Source: Haliclystus octoradiatus (taxonomy: Eukaryota; Cnidaria; Staurozoa; Stauromedusae; Haliclystidae). Taken from it: 64,000 nt of DNA. Below, in pieces: positions 31,245 to 42,808 of the stretch (its first letter is position 1; every line of letters begins with the position of its first letter). Under the pieces are notes generated by a model, which searched no databases, was not told the origin of the DNA, and saw only the letters and a program-made list of their open reading frames with translations. The DNA is taken from contig OU744449.1 of NCBI GenBank assembly GCA_916610825.1, positions 24,813,793 to 24,877,792 on the forward strand. Reading direction: 5' to 3'. The translations under genes were made by a program, and so were the position numbers.

Positions 31245-32026
31245 ATTTCACAATATTTCTAGGAATGTAGGCCTCCTAATAGTAATGTGGTAACAGCTAG
31301 GTAGGCTCCCGCTGCCAGCCGTCCCATGCAGGCAGCCAGGCTCACCGCTCACTTGTCAAAAAAATATTCAATTCTTCTAGGTGCTAAGGTGGAATTGTTA
31401 GTCGCAGCAGATTAAACCTGGGCCGTTGGTGTTCAGTTGACATCGTGATGATAATATAATTCCATTTAAACATACAGCTAGTCACATATTAACACTATTA
31501 TTGGCTCGAAGTCATCAAATGCAATCAAATTATAAAAGGATACAAATGATAAATCGAGCTCCACGAGAAGCCATCTTTGTACAGATTGAGATCAAAAACA
31601 TTCACTTCACCTTCACAGTGATCACGTGACAACATGCCATCGCCATGTCTGGCCTCGCTGTATACATCAAGAGGAGGCGTGTTGCTATGGTAAATAATCA
31701 AAACGCGATTTTCAAATTTGTAAACGAAAAACATGAATCGAAGACAAACTTTACGTTGATTTGAAAGCATCTGAAAGTAATTGAATAATTATCTCAGCAA
31801 GAGAACAATCAACATCATAAGGTACGTATACTACAGCAGTACAATCTGAATACATTTTCAATCGTATTACACACCTGCTATACTTGCTATTTATATAACT
31901 ACTAGTTTCACTCAATGACTCAAAGATTGCAATTCGAAATTGACTTTTATTAAATTAGAAGCATAACTTTTAAAAATCAACTCGATTACCATTTATTTCA
32001 GGAACGTTTGGAGTCAATGAGCCATC
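31245..32026. promoter_or_regulatory. Divergent promoter region of ZDHHC4-like and MEIG1 genes
   Basis: The two genes start head to head about 780 bp apart. On the + strand, AAG|GTACGT near 31821 and atttatttcag|GAACG at 32001 look like a 5' UTR intron of MEIG1. A short upstream frame (ATG at 32017, stop at 32038) overlaps the MEIG1 start. The region is more GC-rich than its surroundings (31300-31440). No TATA box was picked out. Confidence 0.5.
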
Positions 32027-32090
32027 ATGTCGTCAGCTAAGCCGACATCAATGAAACGTGCGAAATCATGGACTGAAGAAGTAGAAAATG
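32027..32090 (+). CDS. MEIG1: MEIG1 exon 1 (coding)
   Basis: 21 codons plus one base, [20 protein letters not shown] and N, donor gtagat. The ATG at 32027 is chosen because the earlier ATG at 32017 is in another frame and stops at once. Confidence 0.92.
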
Positions 32091-35000
32091 GTAGATGAAT
32101 TTACAATTTTTAGCGAAATCAAATCCGATGTCAAATATGATCCGATGTTTCTCCGCATGTGTAGGATAGGATTTCACCATAGAACTCAAATGAGACAGAA
32201 TATCATCACATCAAAATGTCACACGCTGATGCTTTTGTTGTCCTTTTGAAAATTTGTTTCTTCATGTTATGTTCTACAGTATTCATTTCTCTCTGCCAAG
32301 TCATGATTTTATACTTTGTGGTAAAATTGTGATATAGAGGCACGATACAGAGGGATTAACGAAAGCAAATCCTACTTACGTCAGTGACATTTTCTTTCTT
32401 GAGCCATTAACTTCAAATCCATCCTAGTTGAAATTGAATTTATTTAACTTGTTACTTTATGCCAAAGTAAGGGCAACCGTAGCCTGCGCGCAGACCCAAC
32501 TCTTTTTTTATGATTAGTAGTCATACAAATCATAAAAAAAAGATTTGGTTTGCGCCAAGCTAGGGCAACTGTACTAACAAACTGTAGTTTAGTACTTTCA
32601 TCACGTGACTAAAAATAAAAATTAATTTCTAGTCGATTTTTGGTGATTTAAAGATAGACATTGTTCTCTGATAAATACTATTTCATAAATTTTACAGTCA
32701 AATTGATTGTGGCATGGCCAGCAAATAGAAAATAACTTGTGGGTTATAATAATCTTACCTTGAAAATGCAATTAGTAGAAACCTAATGGTTATCATATAT
32801 TACCAAACATCCCTTGGGTAACCCCCCCCACTACGACGACTATTTTTTGGGGAAAACTACTTTTTGGGTAGGAAACTTTAGATTCTGGAGATTCCTCTTT
32901 TGATTTTCTAGAGAACTTTGAGATTTGAAGAGCTTTAAAAAAAGATTAAAAATTTGAATGACTTCCCTTCATCAGCCACACACATTTCTGACAAATATAT
33001 AACCACCACCACCAACAACAACAAAGGCATCTGGTCCTTCAAATTTACATATATACACCTACAGTCTTGTTCGCATTCTAGCTATTATTCTTTCATATCG
33101 GATTGGATAATTGTGTAAAGCATGTTTAACAAATTACTTTTTTTCACTTTAGCGTATAGATTTCAACTTGCTGGCTATCGCGATGCCGTAGAATATTTAT
33201 CCTTAAATCAAACTGAAGAGGTACGCACTAAAATTAAGCATCTGGGTATGCAATTTCTTATTATTCTGTGATTTATGTAATGCCTGGATGTAATTTTATC
33301 CAGGATTATACCCTAGTCGCTGTGGACATGTTACTTCCTGTAAATCTTTACATATGTTGCCTATATTTAAATGTCCTAAATAACCTCCTTGTCATCGTCA
33401 TTAACTTTCACTGAGTAAATGGTTGCTAAATGCTTCTGAGCAGGTTTTTCTGTCAAGTTTGCCTCACAAAATGGCGTGGCATTTGCATTGGGACCTTTAG
33501 TGCTGTAATACTGTACCTTCAAAATTGCACTACTTTGAATTTTTTCGTAAAAAACTGGAGGATAAGTGGAGGATTAGTGCTGTCCGCTGTCACTATTGTT
33601 TTACACGTGTGAAAAGCCTCATCATCTCCAGACCGTGGCCCGGGCGCGATTTGACAAACAGATAGAAGTTGTGACCACCTGCGCGCGCATGTGCCGTAAC
33701 ATATCCAAAGCGGTCAATTTGCTCTAATTGTGCGGCCAAAGCCTAACACGTAAGTTATCTTTACAAAATGGCGATCAGAAGCAGACGTAAAACGAAGGAA
33801 ACCTATGACTTATATTTAGATTACACTTTATATTTCTTAATGAAAATTGAATACTTGATTACACTTCACAATAAAAAATTTACGATTAAATGGATTCAGA
33901 AAAACTTTTATTATCAAGTCAAATAGTCGACGGCATAAATCTTAATTCCTGAATGCCATGGCCTATTATTTGATTATTCTATGGTTCTAGACACACTGTA
34001 GTCGAGAATCTATATCGCTAAATAGGTAAGCACATAATAAACTATGACTTATCTAAGTTTGAAACTGTTGACGGTATTTGATAATGCTTTAACAAAGAGC
34101 AGCTCGATATTGATTTTGCAAAAACACGACAGTCGAGTTCAACAAAGTCTAGAAAACCTTCGATAGGCCATAGATTATAGAATATCGAATAGGCCTAGGC
34201 CTACGTTGGCAATAAAAACTCTCTGGTTCTTCTAAAAGCGCACATTAATTTATCTCAAACTGGTTGCACATTTAAAATAATTCATAAACTACTATGATTC
34301 TAAGTTTGACTATAATTGCTTGACTCTTTAATACCAAAGTTATTTAGTTTGCAAAATACGAATTATACTATACTCATTCCGCTTTCTTGACAAAGTCTCA
34401 AAGCCATCTTTTTCTTTTTGAATTATAAGGTCTCTCAAATCAAAGCAAGATATGCCGATGACTACATATCACTCAACATGTATCACATGCATAGACATGT
34501 ATCGACGTAAATTGATAAAATTTCATGAAAAAGTATCAAGTTTATTATGTTGAGATATATAACCATCCAGGTTGACAAAGGTTTTTTGGGGGGAGGGGGG
34601 TCAAAATGCTGGTCTTTCACTTAAACTTGTAGGTCTATCCAAATAAATTGAGACATGCGGATGACTAGATATCACTAGATACTACTCTTAGACATGTATC
34701 GAAGTAAATTCAAAATATTTCTCAAAAAAGGATCCAGTTTATATTTAGATATAGCCGCTTAAGTTGACAAAGGGGACATTTGGGGTTTTTCAAAAAGCTG
34801 GGCTTACACCTTCTCCAACTTCTAGGTCCCTCAAAGTGAAACAAGGGGTGCTGATGATTAAGTATCATTAGAGATTACTCTTTGACAAATATTGAAGTAG
34901 GTTCAAAACATTTCTTGACAAAATATCAAGTTTATATTCAGATTGAGCCATTTAAGTTATCAAAGGGGGCATTTGTGTCTTTTCAAAAAGCCGGATTTAC

Positions 35001-38000
35001 ACTGTTTCCAATTTCTAGATCCCTCATATTAAAATAAGGGATGCCGATGACTAGATATCAATAGAGATTTCTCTTAGGCAAGTATTCAAAACATTTCTTG
35101 AAAAAATATCTAGTTCATATCTAATAATAAATAAACACAAAAATCAGACATTCATATCATATCTATAGATTAAATTGCATGATGATCGCTGAAGGCGAAA
35201 CTATTAGTAGCAAATATGAATGTTTCATTTTTTGCATTTATTTATTATTAAACAGCTCTGCTTTGTGGGCATCAAACAATATTAAAACAGCAATGACTAC
35301 ACAATCACTTTTATGTTATTATTAGTGTATATTTAGATACATCAATTTGAGGCTATATATTTTATATCTTAAATTAATATTTTTTCATGAAGTTTGTGCT
35401 TTTTATTTAGTTAATTAATTAATGGAATTCCTAATTTATCGGCCTCTTTTTATATTATTACATGATTGTTTAATTACAAATGTTGAACTTGGATGACGTA
35501 GCTACATGAATAGGTATTCTGAATTATGCCTAAGTTTGATTATGGTGTCGTTATTTGAATGTAATAGATGATAGCATGTCATCTCTTTAACTTATAACGT
35601 AATGTTACTTCGGGATTGTTTTGAGAGCACTATATTCAATCATAACGTAACACTATTTTTAGAATTCTGAGCAATTAGAGAATTTAGATATTTTGCTTAT
35701 ATAGGTAACCTAGTTTAAAGAGCACATGACACAACAAATTTTTAACACAGATTCAAGTAGCTGAAGCTAAATGATGAAGAATGGTGACAACGATTTCTTA
35801 GTTTGAAACTGTATAAGCGGAGATATTTAATGTTGAATCTGCCCTATTTTCAATCATTTTTTATGCTTGAAATAAATATAATTTATTAAGAAATACATGA
35901 AATACAAGGGAATTTAGTTGTTGGATTTACTTTATCTCTCAAAAATGTGGCAGTCATCCTCAGCAGCATGCAGTTGGACTGTGCACATGCTGTTTTACGT
36001 ACACATCACCTCAATTTGTGACAGTTGTTTGTCAGGTGTTTGGGTGTTCTACGACGACGGAATTATTAATTTGAAATAGTTCATTTTAATAGCAAAGATA
36101 TTCATGTGTTTAGTGTTATGTAGTTTCAATGTTCTAACAATTTCATTTGTTCCTCAATGTTCTAATAGTTGAACAATATACAAACTGTAACACAAATTAA
36201 ACTCCACAGACGCTGGGTGTCGTTTACAAGTAATATCTGGTGGGACCTAGAAGTTGGAGAAAGTGAAAATGCGGCTTTTGAAAAACCCCAAATGCCCCCT
36301 TGTCAACTTAAATGGCTCTATCAAAATATAAACTAGATGTTTTTTGAAGAAATGTTCTGAATTTACTTTGATACATGTCTAAGAGTCCCATCTAGTGATA
36401 TCTAGTCATCTGCCTGTCTCAATTTACTTTCAGAGACCTAGAAGTTGGAAAAAGTGTAAAACCCAGCTTTTTGAAAAACCCAAAATGCACCCCTTGTCAA
36501 CTTAAGTGGCTCTTATAAAAACCCAAAATGCACCCCTTGTCAACTTAAATGACTCTATCAAAATATAACTAGATGTTTTTTGAAGAAATGTTCTGAATTT
36601 ACTTCGATACATGTCAAGGAGTAATCTCTGATGATATCTAGTGATTGGCACCCCTTGTTTTAATTTGACGGACCTAGAAGCTGGAGAAAGTGTGAACCCA
36701 GCTTTTTGAAAAACCCAAAATGCACCCCTTGTCAACTTAAATGGCTCTATCAAAATATAACTGGATGTTTTTTGAAGAAATGTTCTGAATTTACTTCGAT
36801 ACGTGTCAAGGAGTAATCTCTAATGATATCTAATCATTGGCACCCCTTGTTTTAATTTGACGGACCTAAAAGCTGGAGAAAGTGTGAACCCAGCTATTTG
36901 AAAAACCCAAATGCCCCCTTTGTCAACTTAAGTGGCTATATTTAGATATAAACTCGATTAATTTTCGAGAATTATTCTGAATTTACTTCAATACATGTCT
37001 AGGAGTAATCTCTAATGATATCTTATCATCGGCATCCCTTGTTTTATGTTGAGAAACCTACCTAGAAGTGGGAGAAAGTGTAAACCTAGCTTTTTGAATA
37101 AACCCAAATGCCCCCTTTGTCAACTTAAGTGGCTGTATCTAAATATAAACTCGGTCGATTTTCAAGAAATATTTTGAATTGATTTTGATACATGTCTAAG
37201 AGTACTACCTAGTGATATCTAGTCATCTGCATGTCTCAATTTATTTGGAGAGACCTACAAGTTGAAGTAAGTGAAAGACCTACATTTTGACACCCCCTCC
37301 CCCCAAAAAACCTTTGGCAACTTGGATGATTATATATCTAAACATATTAAACTTGATACTTTTTCATGAAATTTTATCAATTTACGTCGATAAATGTGTA
37401 TGCATGTGATACATGTTGAGTGATATGTAGTCATCGGCATTACCTTGCTTTGATTGAGAGACCTTATAATTCAAAAAGTAAAAATGGCTTTGAGACTTTG
37501 TCAACAAAGCGGAAAGAGTATAGTATACTTCGTATTTTGCAAAGTAAATAACTTTGGTATTAAAGAGTCAAGCAATTATAGTCAAACTTAGAATCATGGT
37601 AGTTTATTTTTTATTTTAAATGTGCAACCAGTTTTAGATAAATTAGTGCGCGCTTTTAAAAGAACCAGACAGTTTTTATTGCAAACGTATAGAAGGTTTC
37701 TAGACTTTGTTGAACTCGACTGTCGTGTTTTTGCAGAATAAATATCGAGCTGCTGTTTGTTGAAGCATTATCAAATACCGTCAACAGTTTCAAACTTAGA
37801 TAAGTCATAGTTTATTATGTGCTTACCTATTTAGCGATATAGATTCTCGACTACTGTGTGTCTAGAACCATAGAATAATCAAATAATAGGCCATGACATT
37901 CAGGAATTAAGATTTATGCCGTCGACTATTTGACTTGATAATAAAAGTTTTTCTGAATCCATTTAATCGTAAATTTTTTATTGTGAAGTGTAATCAAGTA

Positions 38001-39854
38001 TTCAATTTTCATTAAGAAATATAAAGTGTAATCTAAATATAAGTCAAAGTCATAGGTTTCCTTCGTTTTACGTCTGCTTCTGATCGCCATTTTGTAAAGA
38101 TAACTTACGTGTTAGGCTTTGGCCGCACAATTAGAGCAAATTGACCGCTTTGGATATGTTACGGCACATGCGCGCGCAGGTGGTCACAACTTCTATCTGT
38201 TTGTCAAATCGCGGCCCGGGCAGTGCAGAGCCATCTATTTACAAGAGTTGGGACACGCTTTCATGTGCCGCTATCGTCTCCAATTGGACAGATGCCAGTC
38301 ACGTGATATTTGGATGCCATCTTTGTTCTTTTGAAAACAGGTTCTCAATCATTTCAAGTGAAACGCGCGAAAAAATACAATACAATATGGCTGAAAAAAC
38401 ACACAGCATTCTCCTGCACATGCGCACTGTTAAAAACGTGCTCGGGTCCAGGCAAAAAGATACAAAAATGGCAGAAGTGTCCCAACTCTTGTAAATAGAT
38501 GGCTCTGGGGCAGTGGGGTTACCAGTCGTATCGTCCAGTAGTGATATCGTCCATTTCCGAGAACGTCCAGGTTTACTAACAGCTATAGATAATTCACTTC
38601 GTTATTTAATAAATCAAAAACGACAGATTATATTGATATAAATATTAATTAGTGGCAGTGGCAACCTCAAACGATATATCTCGAATGCGCATCAACATTA
38701 ACTAATATTTATGTACCTCGTCTATGTTACAACTCTTTCCTTGCTATATGAAGGAGAAAAAAATCGCAGTTTTACGCAGGAGTCTAATTCCATATGGTAG
38801 TCAAACAGGGACATAATTATACGAATGCACATTTTATGGTAAATTATTCAAATTTGTGAACCTATATAATGTCACTGTCGAATTCTAGGATTGTGAAGAG
38901 TTTAGCATTACAATTTTTGATTTTTGAAATATTTTCAACATATTCTGCTACGTATTTAGAATATGATCACGACTGATACTTTATTTATCATATAGAAGTA
39001 TGTCAAAGAAATTTATGACATGTAATTTATCCTCGAAACTTTATGCTACCGTGCATTTCCCTAAAAGTTCATAGTAATGACAGTAATCCTCGTCAATCTA
39101 TTGTAAAACTCGAATTGTAAAACTATTTCGCGAAAATGTGTATGGTTTTGGTTTTGAGCCAACCGATGCATTTACGCCACAGTGTCAGACACGAACCATA
39201 TCGCCTATACAGTCTTTGTTCAAAATTTCGACTAAGCCTTGTTAGATATTCTCTTTTCGATTCTACTTGTTTGCTTTTATTCGTGCTACTGAAATTTAAT
39301 TTGAACTTCAATAAAGTTCTTCATCACAGCAACTATGATCACAGGAACTGTCGTCTAGTTATGTCTTCCATCGTAGAAATTAAAAAAAAATATATAAAAT
39401 TCGAATATGATTAGCAAAATTAGAAGACAAAAAATGAAAAAACTTTATTATTTGTAATTTTTCGATTCTATGAAATTATAAACAAGGTTTAGTGAGAAAA
39501 CACGACAAGAATTTCGCGCCAAACTGTTGACAATAAATGATCATTACGCCCGTCAGTCATCAATGCTAATCATTGACTAAAATCAGAGAGGCGTTATTTC
39601 ATCTAAATTGAGACCCCTCGTCAGAATCTTCTCTTCTTCTTAATACTAAGATCATGTATGTGACATAATCAAATGAACACACTTATAATTGAGTTAATTG
39701 ACAATTGCTTCATTTTTCTATGAAGGTTGATCGATGGCCCGATAATGGATTTGTTAAAAAGTTGCGACGTCGAGATGGAACATTTTACTATTATAATAAG
39801 AAACGAGAATGTAAAGAAAAAGATGTTCACTGTACAAAATTATATGTTTATTAA
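32027..39854 (+). CDS. MEIG1: MEIG1 (meiosis/spermiogenesis-associated protein 1), complete
   Basis: Exons 32027-32090, 33153-33220 and 39726-39854 join in phase to 86 residues: start [20 protein letters not shown], then [45 protein letters not shown] and the end KLYVY. The vertebrate protein is 88 residues with the same order ([46 protein letters not shown]). MEIG1 binds PACRG and is needed for building the sperm tail; no enzyme activity is known. All splice sites are GT/AG. The gene is hard to see because its exons are short and intron 2 is 6.5 kb, most of it a large inverted repeat. Confidence 0.95.
32091..33152. other. MEIG1 intron 1
   Basis: No gene inside. A stretch at 32815-32900 (GGGTAACCCCCCCACTACG, TACTTTTTGGGTAGG) may be a decayed relative of the foldback element at 51985. 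Confidence 0.45.
33153..33220 (+). CDS. MEIG1: MEIG1 exon 2
   Basis: The acceptor is ttttcactttag and the donor gtacgc. It encodes [16 protein letters not shown] and SLNQTEE, matching the YRFQxAGYRDExEY block of the family. Confidence 0.95.
34429..35120. repeat. Tandem array of about 195-bp units, left arm
   Basis: Three to four units with starts near 34429, 34631, 34824 and 35018. Each holds AGGTC(C/T)(C/A)TC, GATGACTAGATATCA, AGACATGTATCGAAG and GTTGACAAAGG. They are inverted relative to the right-arm array. Confidence 0.85.
35121..35253. repeat. Small hairpin in the loop of the 4.6-kb element
   Basis: TAATAATAAATAAACACAAA...CAGACATTCATAT pairs imperfectly with ATATGAATGTTTCATTTT...TTTATTTATTATTA. 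The rest of the loop (35254-36234) is AT-rich and unassigned. Confidence 0.65.
36244..37460. repeat. Tandem array of about 195-bp units, right arm
   Basis: About six units marked by GACCTAGAAGTTGGAGAAAG-type starts at 36244, 36435, 36671, 36863, 37057 and 37252. The second unit has an extra internal copy of about 40 bp (CCCAAAATGCACCCCTTGTC). More units are present than in the left arm. Confidence 0.88.
38226..38507. mobile_element. hAT-type MITE, 282 bp, 30-bp perfect inverted ends, 8-bp duplication
   Basis: The first 30 bases (CAGAGCCATCTATTTACAAG...) and the last 30 are perfect inverse copies. The flanks 38218-38225 and 38508-38515 are both GGGCAGTG, an exact 8-bp target duplication. A partial relative lies at 59553. 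Small open frames inside are not genes. Confidence 0.95.
38516..39725. other. Rest of MEIG1 intron 2
   Basis: AT-rich DNA; several short open frames overlap on both strands near 39120-39410 and none is recognised. Confidence 0.45.
39726..39854 (+). CDS. MEIG1: MEIG1 exon 3 and stop
   Basis: The acceptor is tttctatgaag. It encodes [34 protein letters not shown] and KLYVY, then TAA. This is the most conserved block of the family. Confidence 0.96.
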   Translation, partial: VDRWPDNGFVKKLRRRDGTFYYYNKKRECKEKDVHCTKLYVY

Positions 39855-41069
39855 TTATTTCACTTAACAACATACAAATAGATTTATGAATGAAATCCTT
39901 ATATATCCAACGTAATTTTGACTTAATTATTGAATTATAATTATATACAACACATTCAAACAAATAAAACTGCCTATTTATTTCAAAACTTACTCCGAAT
40001 TTAGCTTTTACGTTAAGATCCACCACAATGAAATTAGGATAACAGAAGGTGCTTACATCTTCCTGCTCTTTCGAATATAAATTCATTTTCATTTTCAGAA
40101 AGATATACAAAATAAAAATCATTACATGATTTGAAAAATATAGTCGAAGGGAAAATTTATCCATGCCAATATTATAGTTCCACGTACAATTCTGTTTCGG
40201 GTTTCTGTTAATTTTCCTAGGCTTTATTGTTTAACGCTTGCTGAGTAAAACAAAGGGTAAAATTAATTGAATTCCCTAGCTCCGTCCAGATACTGAAAGC
40301 AATTTACGAAGTGTATCTGTTTCCAATAATATAATAAGCTCCTTCCGAGTTTCTGAAATCTATTAATCTCCTGGGGGGATAAACAGGTCAACAACATGCA
40401 TTATACTTGAAAACATATATCCTCCTGTGTTCTCTTGGGAAATGTAAGGCAAGACCGCGGACGAAACTGTGAGATACTTATTATAAGGATAACTGATAAT
40501 AGGCGAACATTCCAGTGCTTCGATCTAACTATTACTTCTAAAATTGTATCAGGAATTAATTTTTGGAAAAACGTCAATCCTCCTCCACTATTTTGAGCTG
40601 ATAACGATTCCTGAATTTACTAATGCATAAATTTTCAAAATAATTTCAAATGCCTACTAGCTAATGTCTAATGTCCAGGAATTGCAGACGAAATAAAACG
40701 TTTGCTGAATGTATAATAAATGAAGTCAATGACTACACTATTTTATTACTGCAAGCTTCACGCTGCCATTATGAGACTCTCGATGATCGAATAAAGCGTG
40801 AAGCTCTTATTGACAAAAAATGTATAGTAATGAAATGTATTTTTTATTTATATATCTGTCATTTATTGACATTGAGTACTTTGACACCTTGACAGTGCGA
40901 TTGGATTAATAATCTTGTCATTTATTACTAGTATGAATATGTACATACAATACTGTAAATACGTCATTTCATAGACGTGTAAAAATGCTTAACTTATTAA
41001 TATACAATTGAAAACGTTTCTTAACGAAATTATGATTATTTGATTCAAGATTGATTAATGCTCATTTTA
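39855..41069. other. Intergenic stretch between MEIG1 and gene B 3' end
   Basis: The MEIG1 3' UTR and the gene B 3' UTR (- strand) must both lie here; the two genes converge. A 73-codon open frame at 40671-40892 (+) is not recognised. Confidence 0.5.
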
Positions 41070-42808
41070 CTATTCTGTACTATCTGTTTGATCGTATTCA
41101 AAATCAGATTCTACTTCGGATTCTTCTTCGGATTCAGATTCAGATTCGGATTCACTATATTCGTGAATAACTTCAATAGATTTGATAAAGTTAATAGGTG
41201 CATATGCATATGTCATATAATTATCAACATTTTCTTCAAATGTTTGTAATAATGTATCATCTTCTGTTTCATCTAAATCCTTTTGACTATTATTCCATTT
41301 ACTCATTTTAACTGGCAGCGATAAGAATGAAGGTTTTCTAACTAGGCTTCCTCGTCGTAGATGTTCATGTTCAATACTTTGATGAACTTGAATTTCAGGA
41401 CCATAACTTTGATGGACTTGAATTCCAGGACCATAACTTTGATGGACTTGAATTTCAGGACCAAAACTTTCTTGTTTATTTAAATGATCCATTCCAGGTT
41501 TGCGAAAACTTTGAATTGAGAAATTGAATGCATCTAAAGCTGCAACTGTATTGTTTGCCTTTCTCCAATTAATATCTTCAAAAATTTTGTCTTCTTTTGT
41601 CGTACCTAATCCAATATATCGTTTAAATTTATCCAAAATAAAATCAACCATTTCGTATTCATTCGATTGTTGATTAATATCCTTTCGTACAGCTTCAAAT
41701 GCATCATTAATAATTGATATTAACATATTGATTAATATCCAATTAATAAATATATTAAATAATAAAAAGAATAATGGACCAAGTACACGATTAGTATCTT
41801 CAAACTCAGCATACTTGTATTTACCTAATAAAAGACTAATTTGTGATGCCACTGTCGATAACATATCTGAATACCCTTCTAACGTTTGTCCAAATACCAA
41901 ATTTGTAAATATACATGAAGCAAATAGAATTATTCCCATCATCAAGCAAAACATACTAAGAGGTGAAAGTGCGTAATTTAAAGTATTTTGTAGTAACGAC
42001 ACCCGTTGATTAAATCGTAATAATTTTATAGATTTAATACTAATAAGAAAAACCACAAGTGCTATAATATATAGAAACATTAAATTCCAATATGCTGCAA
42101 ATTGGAAATTAATAAAAACATCAGGACGTTTATCAGGTAGCGTATGTAATAAATCACTTGTTAATTTTGAACGGTAAACATAAAAGCCAATTGCAATAAT
42201 TGATAATAATATGATAATAATTTCAATGTAGTTCCAAAACTGTTTAAAATAAGCCTTTATTGATTTGGAAATTTGTTTGATTTCACGGTGACAGAAATAT
42301 AATAGAAAAAGAATAAAAACCACTTCACATAACGTAATGAAGAACGCATGACCATCTGTGAAACGATATAATTTGAATGTTAATATTGACGAATAATGTA
42401 CTACACCACCAGTTGCTGGAAATTCAAATAAAATCGTCACCGTAGAGAAATAATGGTTTGAAGGATTAAATAATGTAAATTCAATAAATAGTGCTCGTGA
42501 ATGACGATCAAGCCATCGATGTCGTTGTAAATTTTCCAGATTTTTTCTATTTAAAAAACGTGGAAATAATTCCAAAACATAGCCACTACCAGAATACGTT
42601 CCAAGCTGACCCCAAAATGGATAGCCATCCAATTCGTTTGATTCTTGAAATCTCCATGGTGATGTCTGGAAATTAATTGAATCTTGGTATTCAACGGGAC
42701 GACTCCAATTGTAATAAAAATCTTTTTTGATTCCATCCAACATAGAATAAGCATCGATACACGAAAGAGTTACATGGCCACGAACGTCTGGTGCTTTCTT
42801 ACATGAAT
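41070..42808 (-). CDS. Gene B last exon: TOP end, channel module, acidic tail
   Basis: It encodes DSCKKAPDVRGHVTLSC, LFIEFTLFNPSNHYFS, five hydrophobic helices, the pore SLLLGKYKYAEFEDTNRVLG, INWILINMLISIINDAF, then a tail with three 10-residue repeats (GPEIQVHQSY type) and a final Ser/Glu-rich run. It ends at TAA. Confidence 0.96.

Larger units (their letters stand above)
33640..38222. mobile_element. 4.6-kb foldback element with long inverted arms
   Basis: The left arm (33640 to about 35120) and the right arm (about 36235 to 38222) are inverted copies. The outer ends are CCCGGGCGCGATTTGACAAAC and, inverted, CCCGGGCCGCGATTTGACAAAC. The outer 800 bp of each arm are closely similar (e.g. GCCAAAGCCTAACACGTAAG; ATCAAGTCAAATAGTCGACG). 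The inner arms are tandem arrays of about 195-bp units. It lies in MEIG1 intron 2 and has no coding capacity that I can see. Exact borders and a target duplication are not certain. Confidence 0.9.

Noticed and set aside
33640-38222. A Polinton/Maverick or other large coding DNA transposon
   Set aside because: No polymerase, integrase or transposase frame is visible; the interior is tandem repeats and AT-rich loop.
38141-38494. 117-codon + strand frame
   Set aside because: It runs across the end of the large foldback and through the hAT MITE, so it is a chance frame in mobile DNA.
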